The notes: a model not told the origin generated them from the letters alone. A stretch of DNA of 64,000 bases from Rhodocyclaceae bacterium (GCA_018883265.1 VEQK01000003.1:1-64000); one strand, 5' to 3'. Shown: positions 18,301 to 27,394, counted from the first letter of the stretch. Program-made: numbers and translations.

Positions 18301-18330
18301 GATGAATTCCGTTTGGGCGTGATATAACCC

Positions 18331-18404
18331 TGTATACCTTAGGCGCATTTGCATGAACATTCCCGAATCTGGGAATAGATTTTCAGCGAAGTGCCCTGTA
18401 GTGT
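18331..18404. promoter_or_regulatory. Palindrome site 3 between divergent promoters
   Basis: Bases 18358-18377 read CATTCCCGAATCTGGGAATA, an imperfect copy of sites 1 and 2. On the minus strand TATACA (18336 to 18331) starts 31.5 bases from the centre and would serve the alkylsulfatase-like gene. On the plus strand TAGTGT (18399-18404) lies at the same distance and would serve the patatin lipoprotein gene; it is a weaker -10. Confidence 0.72.
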
Positions 18405-18462
18405 TAAGCCGGTTGAGTTCACTTCGACGAAGCCGATATTAATTTTGAGCAGCTTAGTCTTT

Positions 18463-19716
18463 ATGCGACCTATATACCGTTTGATTTCAGTTCTTGTTTT
18501 GGCGCTGTTGGTATCCGCCTGCGGCGCATTGCAGCGTAAAAACGCGGTTCCTGAAAACCAGCACGCGCAGGCGCAGATTGAAGCATCACCCGGCGTGCGT
18601 TACATGATTGCCTCGCCCGAAGGCGTGGCGGCTATGGTGAATGATTTGCGCGAGTCGCAGCAGCGTCTTGGAGTCAAGCGCCTTAAGGGCACGGGTAACT
18701 ATCTGTCCATTTCCGGCGGTGGCGATAATGGCGCCTTTGGTGCAGGTCTGCTAGTGGGCTGGACCGCGCGGGGTGACCGGCCGGACTTTGTCCTGGTGAC
18801 CGGCGTCAGTACTGGCGCGTTGATCGCACCGTTTGCTTATCTGGGCAAGGACTACGACCATGTGTTGACGCACGTGTATACCGAAGTGACCCCGGAGATG
18901 ATTTTCAGAAAGCGTGGGCTGTTAGCCGCAATGACGGAAGATGGTATTGCCGACACTACGCCGTTGTACGAGCTAATCTCGAAATACATCGATGCCGATT
19001 TCATGAAGAAGGTGGCCGATGTGTATCAGAATCAGGGGCGTTGGTTGCTGGTCGGTACAACGAATGTGGATGCCGGTGTGCCGGTGGTCTGGAACATGGG
19101 CAAGATTGCCTCGATCGGTACGCCCGAGGCGTTGAACCTGTTTCGCCGGGTGATGTTGGCCTCGGCATCGATCCCCGGCGCATTTCCACCGGTGATGTTT
19201 GACGCGGTGCTTAATGGTGAGTCATTCCACGAGATGCACGTCGATGGTGGCGCCAGTATGCAGGTCTTCCTATATCCCAGCGCGGCCGCGACCAAGGCCA
19301 AGGAAGAACATGTGGTGCGGCGTAAGGATCTGCAGGCCTACATCATCCGCAATTCACGACTGGATAACGGCTGGCAACAGATCGAACGTAAAACGATGAG
19401 CATCGTCGGCCGCTCGATCTCGCAACTGATTCAGGCGCAAGGCATTGGCGATATCTATCGCATTTACCAAACGACGCAACGTGACAAGGTGGGGTTCAAT
19501 CTGGCGTTTATTGGCCCGGACTTCAATGCACCGCATAAGGAGGAGTTCGACACCGAGTACATGCGTGCCTTGTACAAGTACGCCTATGACCGCGCAGTGG
19601 TCGGTTATCCCTGGTCGAAGCAACCGCCGGGGTTGGTGCATACCATTGATGAGGATGTGCGGGCGACAAGCAATGGCGCCAGCAAACCCGGTGGCGCCTC
19701 AAACCAGACGCGCTAA
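18463..19716 (+). CDS. Patatin-like phospholipase lipoprotein
   Basis: This 417-residue protein has a lipoprotein signal ending VSAC, with Cys20 as the lipidation site, so it is anchored in the cell envelope. The patatin fold shows the oxyanion motif SGGGDNGAFGAG at about residues 84-95, the nucleophile elbow GVSTG (Ser116) and the dyad Asp in VDGGAS. Patatins hydrolyse acyl chains of lipids. The ATG at 18463 is preferred over an earlier in-frame start because it opens the signal peptide. It is divergent from the alkylsulfatase-like gene and shares palindrome site 3. Confidence 0.87.
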   Translation: MRPIYRLISVLVLALLVSACGALQRKNAVPENQHAQAQIEASPGVRYMIASPEGVAAMVNDLRESQQRLGVKRLKGTGNYLSISGGGDNGAFGAGLLVGWTARGDRPDFVLVTGVSTGALIAPFAYLGKDYDHVLTHVYTEVTPEMIFRKRGLLAAMTEDGIADTTPLYELISKYIDADFMKKVADVYQNQGRWLLVGTTNVDAGVPVVWNMGKIASIGTPEALNLFRRVMLASASIPGAFPPVMFDAVLNGESFHEMHVDGGASMQVFLYPSAAATKAKEEHVVRRKDLQAYIIRNSRLDNGWQQIERKTMSIVGRSISQLIQAQGIGDIYRIYQTTQRDKVGFNLAFIGPDFNAPHKEEFDTEYMRALYKYAYDRAVVGYPWSKQPPGLVHTIDEDVRATSNGASKPGGASNQTR

Positions 19717-19770
19717 CTCAAATACGCTGCGATGACTGCAACCGAGAAGTCGTTCGCAATAGGTATCAAT

Positions 19771-19800
19771 AAAAACCCGGCAAGCTGCCGGGTTTTTATT
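19771..19800. terminator. Bidirectional terminator between the patatin gene and sodB
   Basis: AAAAACCCGGCA and TGCCGGGTTTTT form a nearly perfect hairpin with poly-A and poly-T flanks, able to stop transcription from both convergent genes. Confidence 0.9.
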
Positions 19801-19817
19801 GGTTTGATTCCGGAGGG

Positions 19818-20402
19818 TTAAGCGAAGTTGGCTTCGGCAAATTTCCAGTTGGCGAGTTTGTCGAGGAAGGTTTCGACAAACTTCGGGCGCAGGTTGCGGT
19901 AATCGATGTAGTAAGCGTGTTCCCACACGTCAACCGTCAGCAGGGCTTTGTCGCCGGTGGTCAGCGGGGTGCCGGCGGCGCCCATGTTGACGATGTCGAC
20001 GCTGCCGTCGGCCTTCTTGACCAGCCAGGTCCAGCCCGAACCGAAGTTGCCGACGGCCGAAGTCTGGAAGGCTTTCTTGAACTCGTCGAACGAGCCCCAT
20101 TTTTTGTTGATGGCATCGGCCAGCGCGCCGGTCGGAGCGCCACCGCCGTTGGGCGACAGGCAGTTCCAGAAGAAGGTATGGTTCCAAACCTGGGCGGCAT
20201 TGTTATAGATACCGCCGGCGGGTGCCTTCTTGACGATCTCTTCCAGGCTCAGCTTTTCGTATTCGGTGCCCGGAACCAGATTGTTCAGGTTGGTCACATA
20301 AGCCTGATGGTGCTTGGCGTAGTGGTAGTCGAAGGTTTCTTCCGACATGTGCGGGGCGAGGGCGTTCTTGGCGAACGGCAGTGCGGGCAATTCAAAAGCC
20401 AT
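19818..20402 (-). CDS. sodB: Iron superoxide dismutase
   Basis: SodB converts superoxide to oxygen and peroxide in the cytoplasm. The 194 residues have all four metal ligands: His in YHYAKHHQAYV, His in WNHTFFWNCL, and Asp and His in DVWEHAYYIDY. The FFWNCLSPNGGG segment is typical of the iron rather than the manganese type. ATG 20402 has a GGAG ribosome site; the frame stays open upstream but is not used. It is transcribed away from xseA-side sequence and ends at a shared terminator. Confidence 0.95.
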   Translation of the reverse strand: MAFELPALPFAKNALAPHMSEETFDYHYAKHHQAYVTNLNNLVPGTEYEKLSLEEIVKKAPAGGIYNNAAQVWNHTFFWNCLSPNGGGAPTGALADAINKKWGSFDEFKKAFQTSAVGNFGSGWTWLVKKADGSVDIVNMGAAGTPLTTGDKALLTVDVWEHAYYIDYRNLRPKFVETFLDKLANWKFAEANFA

Positions 20403-20487
20403 GATTTTTCTCCGTGATTTGGGGTGCTGCAAACCCCTGATTCTAGTCAGAGCCGGTGCACCCTGCAAGCAGTGCAAACTTGCGCGG

Positions 20488-21753
20488 TTATGGTCGCGTC
20501 GCTTGGCTCGTTTTGGCGAAATTCGACGTTATGGCGGATTCAACCCTGGCCTTGAGTCGACCATCGGCTAAACGAAGCTCGACCGCCGACTGGGGAGGCG
20601 CCTTGCGGATGCTGTCGATCAAATGACCCTGTTCATCGGTAATCAGCGCGTAGCCGCGCTGTAACGGTTGTTCTGGGTCCAGTGCCTTTAGACGTAAGCC
20701 AAACTCGCTGAGAAGGCGTTTGTCGTGTTCCAGCGACCGTTCCATCCAGAAGCTAAGCCGGGTCCGGGATTGGTTGAGCCGGTCCTGTTGCCGCTCCAGC
20801 AGGGTCATCGGACTGCGTAAACGGGCGCTATAGCCATCCAGACGCATGGCGCTTTCATCCAGTGCGCGGCGGATGCGTTGTTGCAATCGTTGTTCTTGCT
20901 GCCTGATAAGCGCCAGCAGACGTGTGCGATCCGGTGCAACCATTTCGGCGGCGGCAGTCGGGGTTGGCGCACGCATGTCGGCCGCCAGGTCGGCCAGGGT
21001 GGTGTCGGTCTCATGACCGACGCCACAAATGATGGGAAGCGTGCTAGCGGCGATAGCCTGAACGACAGCAGCTTCATTGAAGCACCACAAATCCTCCAGC
21101 GACCCGCCGCCACGGCAGAGAAGCAGCACATCTGCTGTGGCGAGCTGGTTCGCCGATTCAATGGCGTTCACAATCTGTGCGGTCGCTTCCTGCCCCTGGA
21201 CCAGCGTCGGGTACAGAATCAACCGGGCATAAGGTGCGCGACGCGCGAGTGTCGTCATCACATCGTGCAGGGCCGCGGCTTGGGGGCTCGTAATAATGCC
21301 GATGGTTTGAGGGAAGGCCGGCAAAGGTTTTTTTCGTACCGGGTCAAAAAAACCGGCTGTTTCCAGCTGCGCCTTGAGCGCAAGAAAGCGTTCGTACAGT
21401 GTGCCCAGCCCGCCCTTGATCAGGGTTTCGACCGTGAGCTGAAATTCACCCCGGGCTTCATAGAGCGTGACCTGCACCCTGGCCCGGACTTGGTCACCCT
21501 GACGGGGCTGCCAGCCCAGTCGTGCGGCACGGGTCCGGAAGAGAGCGCAGCGAACCTGGGCGCTCGCATCTTTGAGCGTGAAATACATATGTCCCGAACT
21601 GGCGGTGGTGAGCTGGGCAATTTCCCCCTCGACCCAGACCTGCGGGAAGCGCGCTTCAAGTTGATTGCGCACAGCCGAATTCAGCCCCGACACGGTCAGA
21701 ACCGGCAAGTCAGAAGCGTGTGAATCCACAAAAGAAAAGGGATCGGGCAACAT
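20488..21753 (-). CDS. xseA: Exodeoxyribonuclease VII large subunit
   Basis: XseA is the catalytic subunit of exonuclease VII, which degrades single-stranded DNA from both ends. The 421 residues contain the N-terminal OB fold (VWVEGEIAQLTTASSGHMYFTLKD), the catalytic domain with CRGGGSLEDLWCFNEAAV and CGVGHETDTTLADLAADMRAPTPTAAAE, and a coiled-coil C-terminal region that recruits small XseB subunits. The partner xseB is not in the window. The length is slightly short of the E. coli protein (456) but within the family range. Confidence 0.95.
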   Translation of the reverse strand: MLPDPFSFVDSHASDLPVLTVSGLNSAVRNQLEARFPQVWVEGEIAQLTTASSGHMYFTLKDASAQVRCALFRTRAARLGWQPRQGDQVRARVQVTLYEARGEFQLTVETLIKGGLGTLYERFLALKAQLETAGFFDPVRKKPLPAFPQTIGIITSPQAAALHDVMTTLARRAPYARLILYPTLVQGQEATAQIVNAIESANQLATADVLLLCRGGGSLEDLWCFNEAAVVQAIAASTLPIICGVGHETDTTLADLAADMRAPTPTAAAEMVAPDRTRLLALIRQQEQRLQQRIRRALDESAMRLDGYSARLRSPMTLLERQQDRLNQSRTRLSFWMERSLEHDKRLLSEFGLRLKALDPEQPLQRGYALITDEQGHLIDSIRKAPPQSAVELRLADGRLKARVESAITSNFAKTSQATRP

Positions 21754-21842
21754 CTTCGTACTTTAACGCGGGGCACCCGGGCTACAGGTCATAAAGGTGT
21801 AAATATTTCTTTGAAATCGCTTGACAAGGACATAATTCTCCA

Positions 21843-21912
21843 CCAACCCCTGTCTAGCCCTTGATTTAAGGCGGTTGTTGCGACGCAACACCTCCTGGAG
21901 GTGGATGTTTTT
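21843..21912 (+). ncRNA. Candidate small RNA with tandem hairpins
   Basis: A likely start site near 21843 follows CATAAT at 21831-21836. The hairpins GTTG-CGACG-CAAC (21877-21889) and CACCTCC-T-GGAGGTG (21889-21903) stand next to each other and lead into TTTTT at 21908-21912. This has the shape of a short transcript with an intrinsic terminator. The -35 region is weak and no known RNA family is recognised. Confidence 0.25.
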
Positions 21913-22014
21913 CATTAACACATTGAATTAAAAAGAAATATTGCTTTAGCCCCTTTTTTGAGCGGGGTAAGAGAAATACCCGTCTCGGCAGGAGTTAACC
22001 CGTTTTATGACAGG

Positions 22015-22049
22015 CTATCCACAAAGTTATCCACGATTTTTGTGGATAA
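22015..22049. promoter_or_regulatory. Cluster of three DnaA-box-like nonamers
   Basis: CTATCCACA (22015-22023), TTATCCACG (22027-22035) and, on the opposite strand, a perfect TTATCCACA (22049 to 22041) lie within 35 bases. The last two form an inverted repeat. No dnaA, gyrB or gidA is nearby, so this is unlikely to be the origin itself. It lies about 100 bases before the exbB start. Confidence 0.55.
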
Positions 22050-22149
22050 TCCGATGGGCGTCGCTAAGCCCTTGATCCACGGGCTTGCTTGCCCAAAACA
22101 TGGGGGGTAGCTACACTCCCACTTTAACTTTTTAACTCTGATTGCCATC

Positions 22150-22755
22150 GTGTTTGCCATTATTCAAGCTGCCGGTTGGCCCATCTGGCCGTTGCTGATT
22201 GCCTCCATTATTGCCCTGGCATTAATTATCGAGCGTCTCTACAGCCTGCGTCGCCCAAAGATTCTGCCACCGGGTCTGTTGCAGTCCGTGCTAACCGTCC
22301 TGGGTCGGGGGGGCTACGATGCCAATGGCCTGCATCAGCTTGAAGAGGATTCGCCACTCGGACGTGTGCTGGCCGCAGGAATCCGTAATCAGAATGCCAG
22401 TCGCGAGATTATGCGTGAGGCCATCGAAGAGTCAGGGCGTATGGTCTATCACCAGCTGGAACGCTATCTGACCACGCTGGGTACTATTGCCTCGATCGCC
22501 CCTTTGCTTGGCCTACTCGGCACGCTGGTCGGCATGATCGATATTTTCGGCTCGCAATCGCCGGGCACCGGTAATCCGCAGCAACTGGCTTACGGCATTT
22601 CAGTAGCGCTTTACAACACGGCGTTTGGTCTGCTCATTGCGATACCAGCACTGATTTTCTGGCGGCATTTCCGTGCGCTGGTCGATAGTTACGTGGTGGA
22701 CATGGAGCAGCAGGCCATCAAGCTCGTTGAAGTGATTCACGGCGAACGACGCTGA
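22150..22755 (+). CDS. exbB: MotA/TolQ/ExbB proton channel family protein
   Basis: ExbB-type proteins form the proton channel that energises outer-membrane transport together with ExbD and TonB. The 201 residues have three membrane helices: one at about 10-28 and a pair at about 108-135 and 155-178. They also show the conserved ASIAPLLGLLGTLVGMIDIF and GISVALYNTAFGLLIAIPAL blocks. GTG at 22150 opens the protein. It starts a compact run exbB-exbD-lpxK-trm112-kdsB, an order seen in many gammaproteobacteria. No tonB is in the window. Confidence 0.9.
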   Translation: MFAIIQAAGWPIWPLLIASIIALALIIERLYSLRRPKILPPGLLQSVLTVLGRGGYDANGLHQLEEDSPLGRVLAAGIRNQNASREIMREAIEESGRMVYHQLERYLTTLGTIASIAPLLGLLGTLVGMIDIFGSQSPGTGNPQQLAYGISVALYNTAFGLLIAIPALIFWRHFRALVDSYVVDMEQQAIKLVEVIHGERR

Positions 22756-22772
22756 TCGCCGGAGCGGAGCGC

Positions 22773-23195
22773 ATGAATTTCCGACGCGGTGCCGGGCGCG
22801 ACGAGCCCGAAATCAATCTGATCCCGTTTATCGATGTGCTGCTCGTCATCATTATCTTTCTGATGATGACAACAACTTACAGCAAGGTTTCTGGCATCGA
22901 AATCGATCTGCCGACCGCGGCGGCCAGCAACCAGACGCCGCCTGACGAGGTTATGGTGACGGTCACAGCTTCCGGGACGGTGGTGGTTGACGGCCAGAGC
23001 CTGTCGCGCCCCACTGTGGATACCGTGGCCGCCGCACTCAAACAGGCCGCACAGCGCAAGGGTGCCAGTAAGCCGCCGGTGGTGTCTATTAACGCCGATG
23101 CCAAAGCCACTCACCAGAGCGTCATCGATGTGATGCAGGCCGCGCACCAGGCCGATCTATCGCAGATTTCTTTCGCAACGCGCAACGGTTCATGA
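22773..23195 (+). CDS. exbD: ExbD/TolR family biopolymer transport protein
   Basis: This 140-residue protein has a short cytoplasmic head, one membrane helix with the proton-carrying Asp in INLIPFIDVLLVIIIFLMM (about residues 17-35) and a periplasmic domain with the usual VSINADAKATHQSVIDVM motif. It works with the preceding ExbB, from which it is separated by 17 bases. Its stop overlaps the lpxK start by four bases (ATGA), implying coupled translation. Confidence 0.93.
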   Translation: MNFRRGAGRDEPEINLIPFIDVLLVIIIFLMMTTTYSKVSGIEIDLPTAAASNQTPPDEVMVTVTASGTVVVDGQSLSRPTVDTVAAALKQAAQRKGASKPPVVSINADAKATHQSVIDVMQAAHQADLSQISFATRNGS

Positions 23196-24238
23196 TTCTC
23201 AGCCCCAAAGACATTGAGGCCAGCTGGTATGGCCGTGTCCGGCTGGGGGCTCTGCAATGTGGACTGCTGACGGTGCTTTCCTGGCTGTACGCCGTGGTGA
23301 CCGCCATTCGTCGGCGATTCTATGGCTGGGGATTCCTCAGTAAGACCCGTCTGCCGGTACCGGTGGTCGTGGTTGGCAATCTGATCGTGGGAGGCGCCGG
23401 TAAAACCCCCCTCACTCGTGCGCTGGCGGGGCAGTTACGTGATGCCGGCTGGCGGCCGGGCATCATTAGCCGTGGCTATGGCCGGCAGGCCCCGGGGGTG
23501 CGTGCCGTTGGTATCGGGGATAGCCCGCGCCATGTGGGAGATGAACCTTTGCTTTATGCGGCAGATGGTTTCCCCGTGGTGGTGGGGGAAAAGCGTGTTG
23601 ATGCCGCCAGAACGTTGCTGGCAGCGAACCCCTCAGTCGATGTGCTTATTGCCGATGATGGTTTGCAGCACTATGCGCTGGATCGGGATATCGAGATTGT
23701 CGTCTTTGATCGCCGAGGATTTGGCAACGGCCGGTTGTTGCCCGCCGGGCCCTTGCGTGAAGGGGCCGCACGCCTGTGCGACCCGCGCGTCAAAGCGCTG
23801 GTCTGGCAGGGGGGGCTGATCCGGGCACCGGAATGCCCGGGCACTGATGTGCCCTCCTACGCCATGACGCTGGCGACGAGCGAGGTCTATGCCATCAACG
23901 ACCGGGATCGTCGGCAATCGCTGGCCTCGTTTGCCGGGCAGACTGTGCATGCAGTGGCCGGCATCGGGCATCCCGAGCGTTTTTTCCAGATGTTGCGCGA
24001 TCAGGGTATCCGGGTTCATGAATTGCCATTCCCAGATCATCACGACTTCCAGAGGACAGATATCCCGATTTCATCGGTAGCTGTACTGATGACGGAGAAG
24101 GATGCAGTAAAATGCCACGAGTTTTCGGCCGGTCGCGACAACTGGTTTGTCGTACCGGTCATCGCGCAGGTTGCACCGACTTTGCCATTGGATGAATGGT
24201 TGAAGCGTGCCGCAGGCGCCCATGATGGAGCGTGCTGA
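23192..24238 (+). CDS. lpxK: Tetraacyldisaccharide 4'-kinase
   Basis: LpxK phosphorylates the 4-prime position of the lipid A disaccharide precursor at the inner membrane. The 348 residues begin with an amphipathic and hydrophobic N-terminus, then the Walker A loop [18 protein letters not shown] near residue 60, the ISRGYGR motif, [19 protein letters not shown], and GIGHPERFF. All are conserved LpxK blocks and the length is normal. The start overlaps exbD, and trm112 follows within two bases. Confidence 0.95.
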   Translation: MILSPKDIEASWYGRVRLGALQCGLLTVLSWLYAVVTAIRRRFYGWGFLSKTRLPVPVVVVGNLIVGGAGKTPLTRALAGQLRDAGWRPGIISRGYGRQAPGVRAVGIGDSPRHVGDEPLLYAADGFPVVVGEKRVDAARTLLAANPSVDVLIADDGLQHYALDRDIEIVVFDRRGFGNGRLLPAGPLREGAARLCDPRVKALVWQGGLIRAPECPGTDVPSYAMTLATSEVYAINDRDRRQSLASFAGQTVHAVAGIGHPERFFQMLRDQGIRVHELPFPDHHDFQRTDIPISSVAVLMTEKDAVKCHEFSAGRDNWFVVPVIAQVAPTLPLDEWLKRAAGAHDGAC

Positions 24239-24239
24239 A

Positions 24240-24416
24240 ATGGATCCCCGTTTACTGGAAATTCTGGTTTGCCCCGTGTGCAAGGGCAAACTCGTCTATG
24301 ACAAGACTGCCCAGGAATTGACCTGTAGCCCATGTCAGTTGGCCTATCCGGTGCGCGATGGAATCCCCATCATGATGCAGGACGAAGCGCGTTGTCTTGC
24401 AGGCAACCCGGGTTGA
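24240..24416 (+). CDS. Trm112-family small zinc-ribbon protein (YcaR)
   Basis: This 58-residue protein begins [21 protein letters not shown] and has a second Cys pair-like [17 protein letters not shown], the standard Trm112/YcaR pattern. It is regularly found between lpxK and kdsB in proteobacteria. Bacterial members have no firmly established role; eukaryotic Trm112 activates methyltransferases. ATG 24240 is used; the frame extends into lpxK but that part is a shadow. No ribosome site stands out, so coupling with the lpxK stop two bases upstream is likely. Confidence 0.88.
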   Translation: MDPRLLEILVCPVCKGKLVYDKTAQELTCSPCQLAYPVRDGIPIMMQDEARCLAGNPG

Positions 24417-24428
24417 TCAGGGTCGGTC

Positions 24429-25247
24429 GTGAGTTACGTGACCTTTCGAGTCGTCATTCCGGCCCGGCTCAAGTCGACACGGCTGCCCAATAAACCTTTG
24501 CTCGATCTGGGTGGCAAGCCAATGGTGGTTCGTGTTTGTGAACGTGCCCAGCGTTCAGGCGCCGATACGATTGTGGTTGCCACCGATAGCCGTGACGTGC
24601 GCGATGCCGTTCGTGCTGCCGGCTTTGATGTCTGTATGACCCGTGAGGACCATCCAAGCGGTACCGACCGCATCGCCGAGGTTTGTGATCATTTTGGCTG
24701 GGCCGATGAAACCGTTGTGGTCAATGTGCAGGGCGATGAACCCTTCCTGCCACCGGCGTTGATCGATCAGGCCGCCCATCAACTGGTCGATTCGGGTGCC
24801 GACATGGCTACCCTGGCGCATGCGATCCATGACCCAGCCGAGTTTTTCAATCCGAATGTTTGCAAGGTGGTCATGAAGGCGAATGCCGATGCCCTGTATT
24901 TTTCCCGGGCGCCGATTCCTTTTGCCCGTGATGATTTTGCTGCCGACTGGCAGCAGGGGCGCTTTCCGAATGCGCTGGCCGGAGGCGAGTTTGCCTGTTA
25001 CCGTCACATTGGGCTCTATGCCTATCGGCGCCGTTTTTTGCGCGACTACGCCAGCCTCACGGCCAGCCCGCTGGAATCGGTCGAAGCGCTGGAACAGCTG
25101 CGGGCGTTGTGGCACGGGTACCGCGTCAGTGTGGCCGTGACCGAGACGCTGCCGCCGGCCGGCGTCGATACGCCTGAGGATGCGGCAAGGGCGCAGCAGG
25201 TCTTTGCCGAGAGCTTCGCTGCACTGCGCATTGACCCGGCTTTGTAA
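24429..25247 (+). CDS. kdsB: 3-deoxy-manno-octulosonate cytidylyltransferase
   Basis: KdsB activates Kdo as CMP-Kdo for attachment to lipid A. The 272 residues start with the nucleotide-binding segment [29 protein letters not shown] and continue with [12 protein letters not shown] and [13 protein letters not shown], all diagnostic of the family. GTG at 24429 is the start that gives the normal N-terminus. Together with lpxK it indicates a Gram-negative cell with LPS core synthesis. Confidence 0.95.
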   Translation: MSYVTFRVVIPARLKSTRLPNKPLLDLGGKPMVVRVCERAQRSGADTIVVATDSRDVRDAVRAAGFDVCMTREDHPSGTDRIAEVCDHFGWADETVVVNVQGDEPFLPPALIDQAAHQLVDSGADMATLAHAIHDPAEFFNPNVCKVVMKANADALYFSRAPIPFARDDFAADWQQGRFPNALAGGEFACYRHIGLYAYRRRFLRDYASLTASPLESVEALEQLRALWHGYRVSVAVTETLPPAGVDTPEDAARAQQVFAESFAALRIDPAL

Positions 25248-25313
25248 TTACCGTAAGTTTTTTGCAAGCTGGGTGTTTCACACTACCCACATACAATTCC
25301 ATTCCATTTCTGA

Positions 25314-25979
<666 letters not shown>

Positions 25980-25997
25980 TCCGTCAGTCGTACATCG

Positions 25998-26042
25998 TCG
26001 GGCGCCTCGTTGGCTCTGCCAATCAGGCGCCCGATCTGTTTT
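25998..26042 (+). terminator. Terminator of adk
   Basis: TCGGGCGCCT pairs perfectly with AGGCGCCCGA around a 17-base loop and is followed by TCTGTTTT. Confidence 0.78.
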
Positions 26043-26050
26043 AATGTGGT

Positions 26051-27283
26051 ATGAATAACGCACTGTATTTCCAGTCGGGTGGTGTGACCGCCGTTATTGG
26101 GGCGACTGCTGCGGCCCTGATTCAAGCCCATCGCCAAAATGGCTCAGGTAGGTTATTGGCCGCCGAGCACGGCTTGTCAGGGGTAATCAACGAGCGACTG
26201 GTGGATGCGTCTGCATTGCCGGAACCGATGCGTTGTGTGCTGAGTCAGATTCCCGGTGGTGGCTTGGGGTCGGGTAGAACGCTGCTGGCGCCTCATGATG
26301 AAAATCCTGAACAGTGGTTACGGGTCAGGGATGTCCTGGTTAAACATCAGATCGGCACGGTCTACGTGAATGGCGGCAACGGTTCTATGGATACGGCTGC
26401 CAAACTGGTCGAACTCGGAGAACGGTTCAAACTGGATCTGCGGGTCATCGGTTTGCCAAAAACAATCGATAACGATCTGGAAGGTACCGACGCCTCGCCG
26501 GGTTTTGGTTCGGCCTTGAAATATCTGTCAGTGTCGTTGATGGAAGCCGCGCGCGATCATTGCGCGATGGCGACTAAACCGAGTGTCTTCATCATGGAAG
26601 TGATGGGCCGGCACACGGGTTGGCTTGCCAGCTGCGGTGCTGTCGCCCGGTTGCCGTCGGCGATCGCTGCACCGCTCATCCTGCTTCCCGAAGCCGTCTT
26701 CGATCCGGCACATTTTGTCGCAACGGTTCGCCAGCGGTTTGATAACGGCAACGCCGTGGTGTGCGTGGTGTCCGAAGGCATTCGCACCCAGGACGGACGA
26801 TTCTACGCACTGCAGAATGCAGCAAGCCAATATGGCCATGAGCAACTTGGCGGAGCCGGGTTTGCCATTGGCGAACTGTTGAGGACCCAGCTTGGGGTCA
26901 AGGTGCATGTGGCGATTCCTGATTACATGCAACGGGCGGCACGGCATCTGGCCAGTGCCACCGATATCGCGCAAGCAGAGGCTGTTGCGCGTCATGCCGT
27001 GGTGTTGAGTCAATCTGGTCAGACTGGGCTGATGGTTACCGTGGTCCGTGAGTCCGACAGCCCCTATCGCTGGCATTGCGGTGCGGTGGTTTTGCAGGAT
27101 ATCGCCAACTGCGAGCGTCGATTGCCGCTGGACTGGATTGACACCGAAAACTTCACCCTGCGCTCGGATGCCCTTGCTTATCTGCGGCCGCTAATCGTCG
27201 GTGAAATCAGTTTGTCATGGACCGATGGTCTGCCTGACTATCCCTGGGTCGAATGGCCAAAGGTCGCGCCGCTATTGTCATGA
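26051..27283 (+). CDS. 6-phosphofructokinase, PPi- or ATP-dependent
   Basis: This 410-residue enzyme phosphorylates fructose 6-phosphate; PPi-using members run reversibly and can replace fructose bisphosphatase in autotrophs. The phosphoryl-donor motif is VNGGNGSMDT (residues 107-114) and the substrate loop is LPKTIDND (135-142), with MEVMGRHTGWLA later. Lys137 is typical of PPi enzymes, where bacterial ATP enzymes have Gly. However, the residue that is Asp in PPi enzymes is Gly111 here, as in ATP enzymes; trypanosomatid ATP-PFKs share this mix. The donor therefore cannot be decided from sequence. No ribosome site is obvious. Confidence 0.88.
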   Translation: MNNALYFQSGGVTAVIGATAAALIQAHRQNGSGRLLAAEHGLSGVINERLVDASALPEPMRCVLSQIPGGGLGSGRTLLAPHDENPEQWLRVRDVLVKHQIGTVYVNGGNGSMDTAAKLVELGERFKLDLRVIGLPKTIDNDLEGTDASPGFGSALKYLSVSLMEAARDHCAMATKPSVFIMEVMGRHTGWLASCGAVARLPSAIAAPLILLPEAVFDPAHFVATVRQRFDNGNAVVCVVSEGIRTQDGRFYALQNAASQYGHEQLGGAGFAIGELLRTQLGVKVHVAIPDYMQRAARHLASATDIAQAEAVARHAVVLSQSGQTGLMVTVVRESDSPYRWHCGAVVLQDIANCERRLPLDWIDTENFTLRSDALAYLRPLIVGEISLSWTDGLPDYPWVEWPKVAPLLS

Positions 27284-27394
27284 ACGCCTTATAAGCGTTG
27301 GCGGTATAAGCTAAGAAGATTTATTTCGTTCACAGCATAAACTGTTGTGCTGCAACATGGCTCCATCAAAACAACTTCTGATGGAGAACTCATC

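Larger units (their letters stand above)
21754..22149. other. 396-base intergenic region between xseA and exbB
   Basis: No protein gene is seen here. The region holds a possible -10 (CATAAT at 21831-21836), two adjacent short hairpins followed by a T tract (21877-21912), a further CCCC/GGGG hairpin near 21951-21966, and three DnaA-box-like nonamers (22015-22049). The sequence is A+T-richer than its neighbours. It may encode a small RNA and a DnaA-binding site, each listed separately. Confidence 0.55.

Noticed and set aside
21821-21826. Perfect TTGACA as a -35 box
   Set aside because: No acceptable -10 lies 16-18 bases downstream; the nearby CATAAT is only four bases away.
27283-27299. Palindrome AACGCCTTATAAGCGTT before the first sulfate-binding protein gene
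   Set aside because: It is imperfect, directly follows the phosphofructokinase stop, and does not match a CysB site well enough to call.
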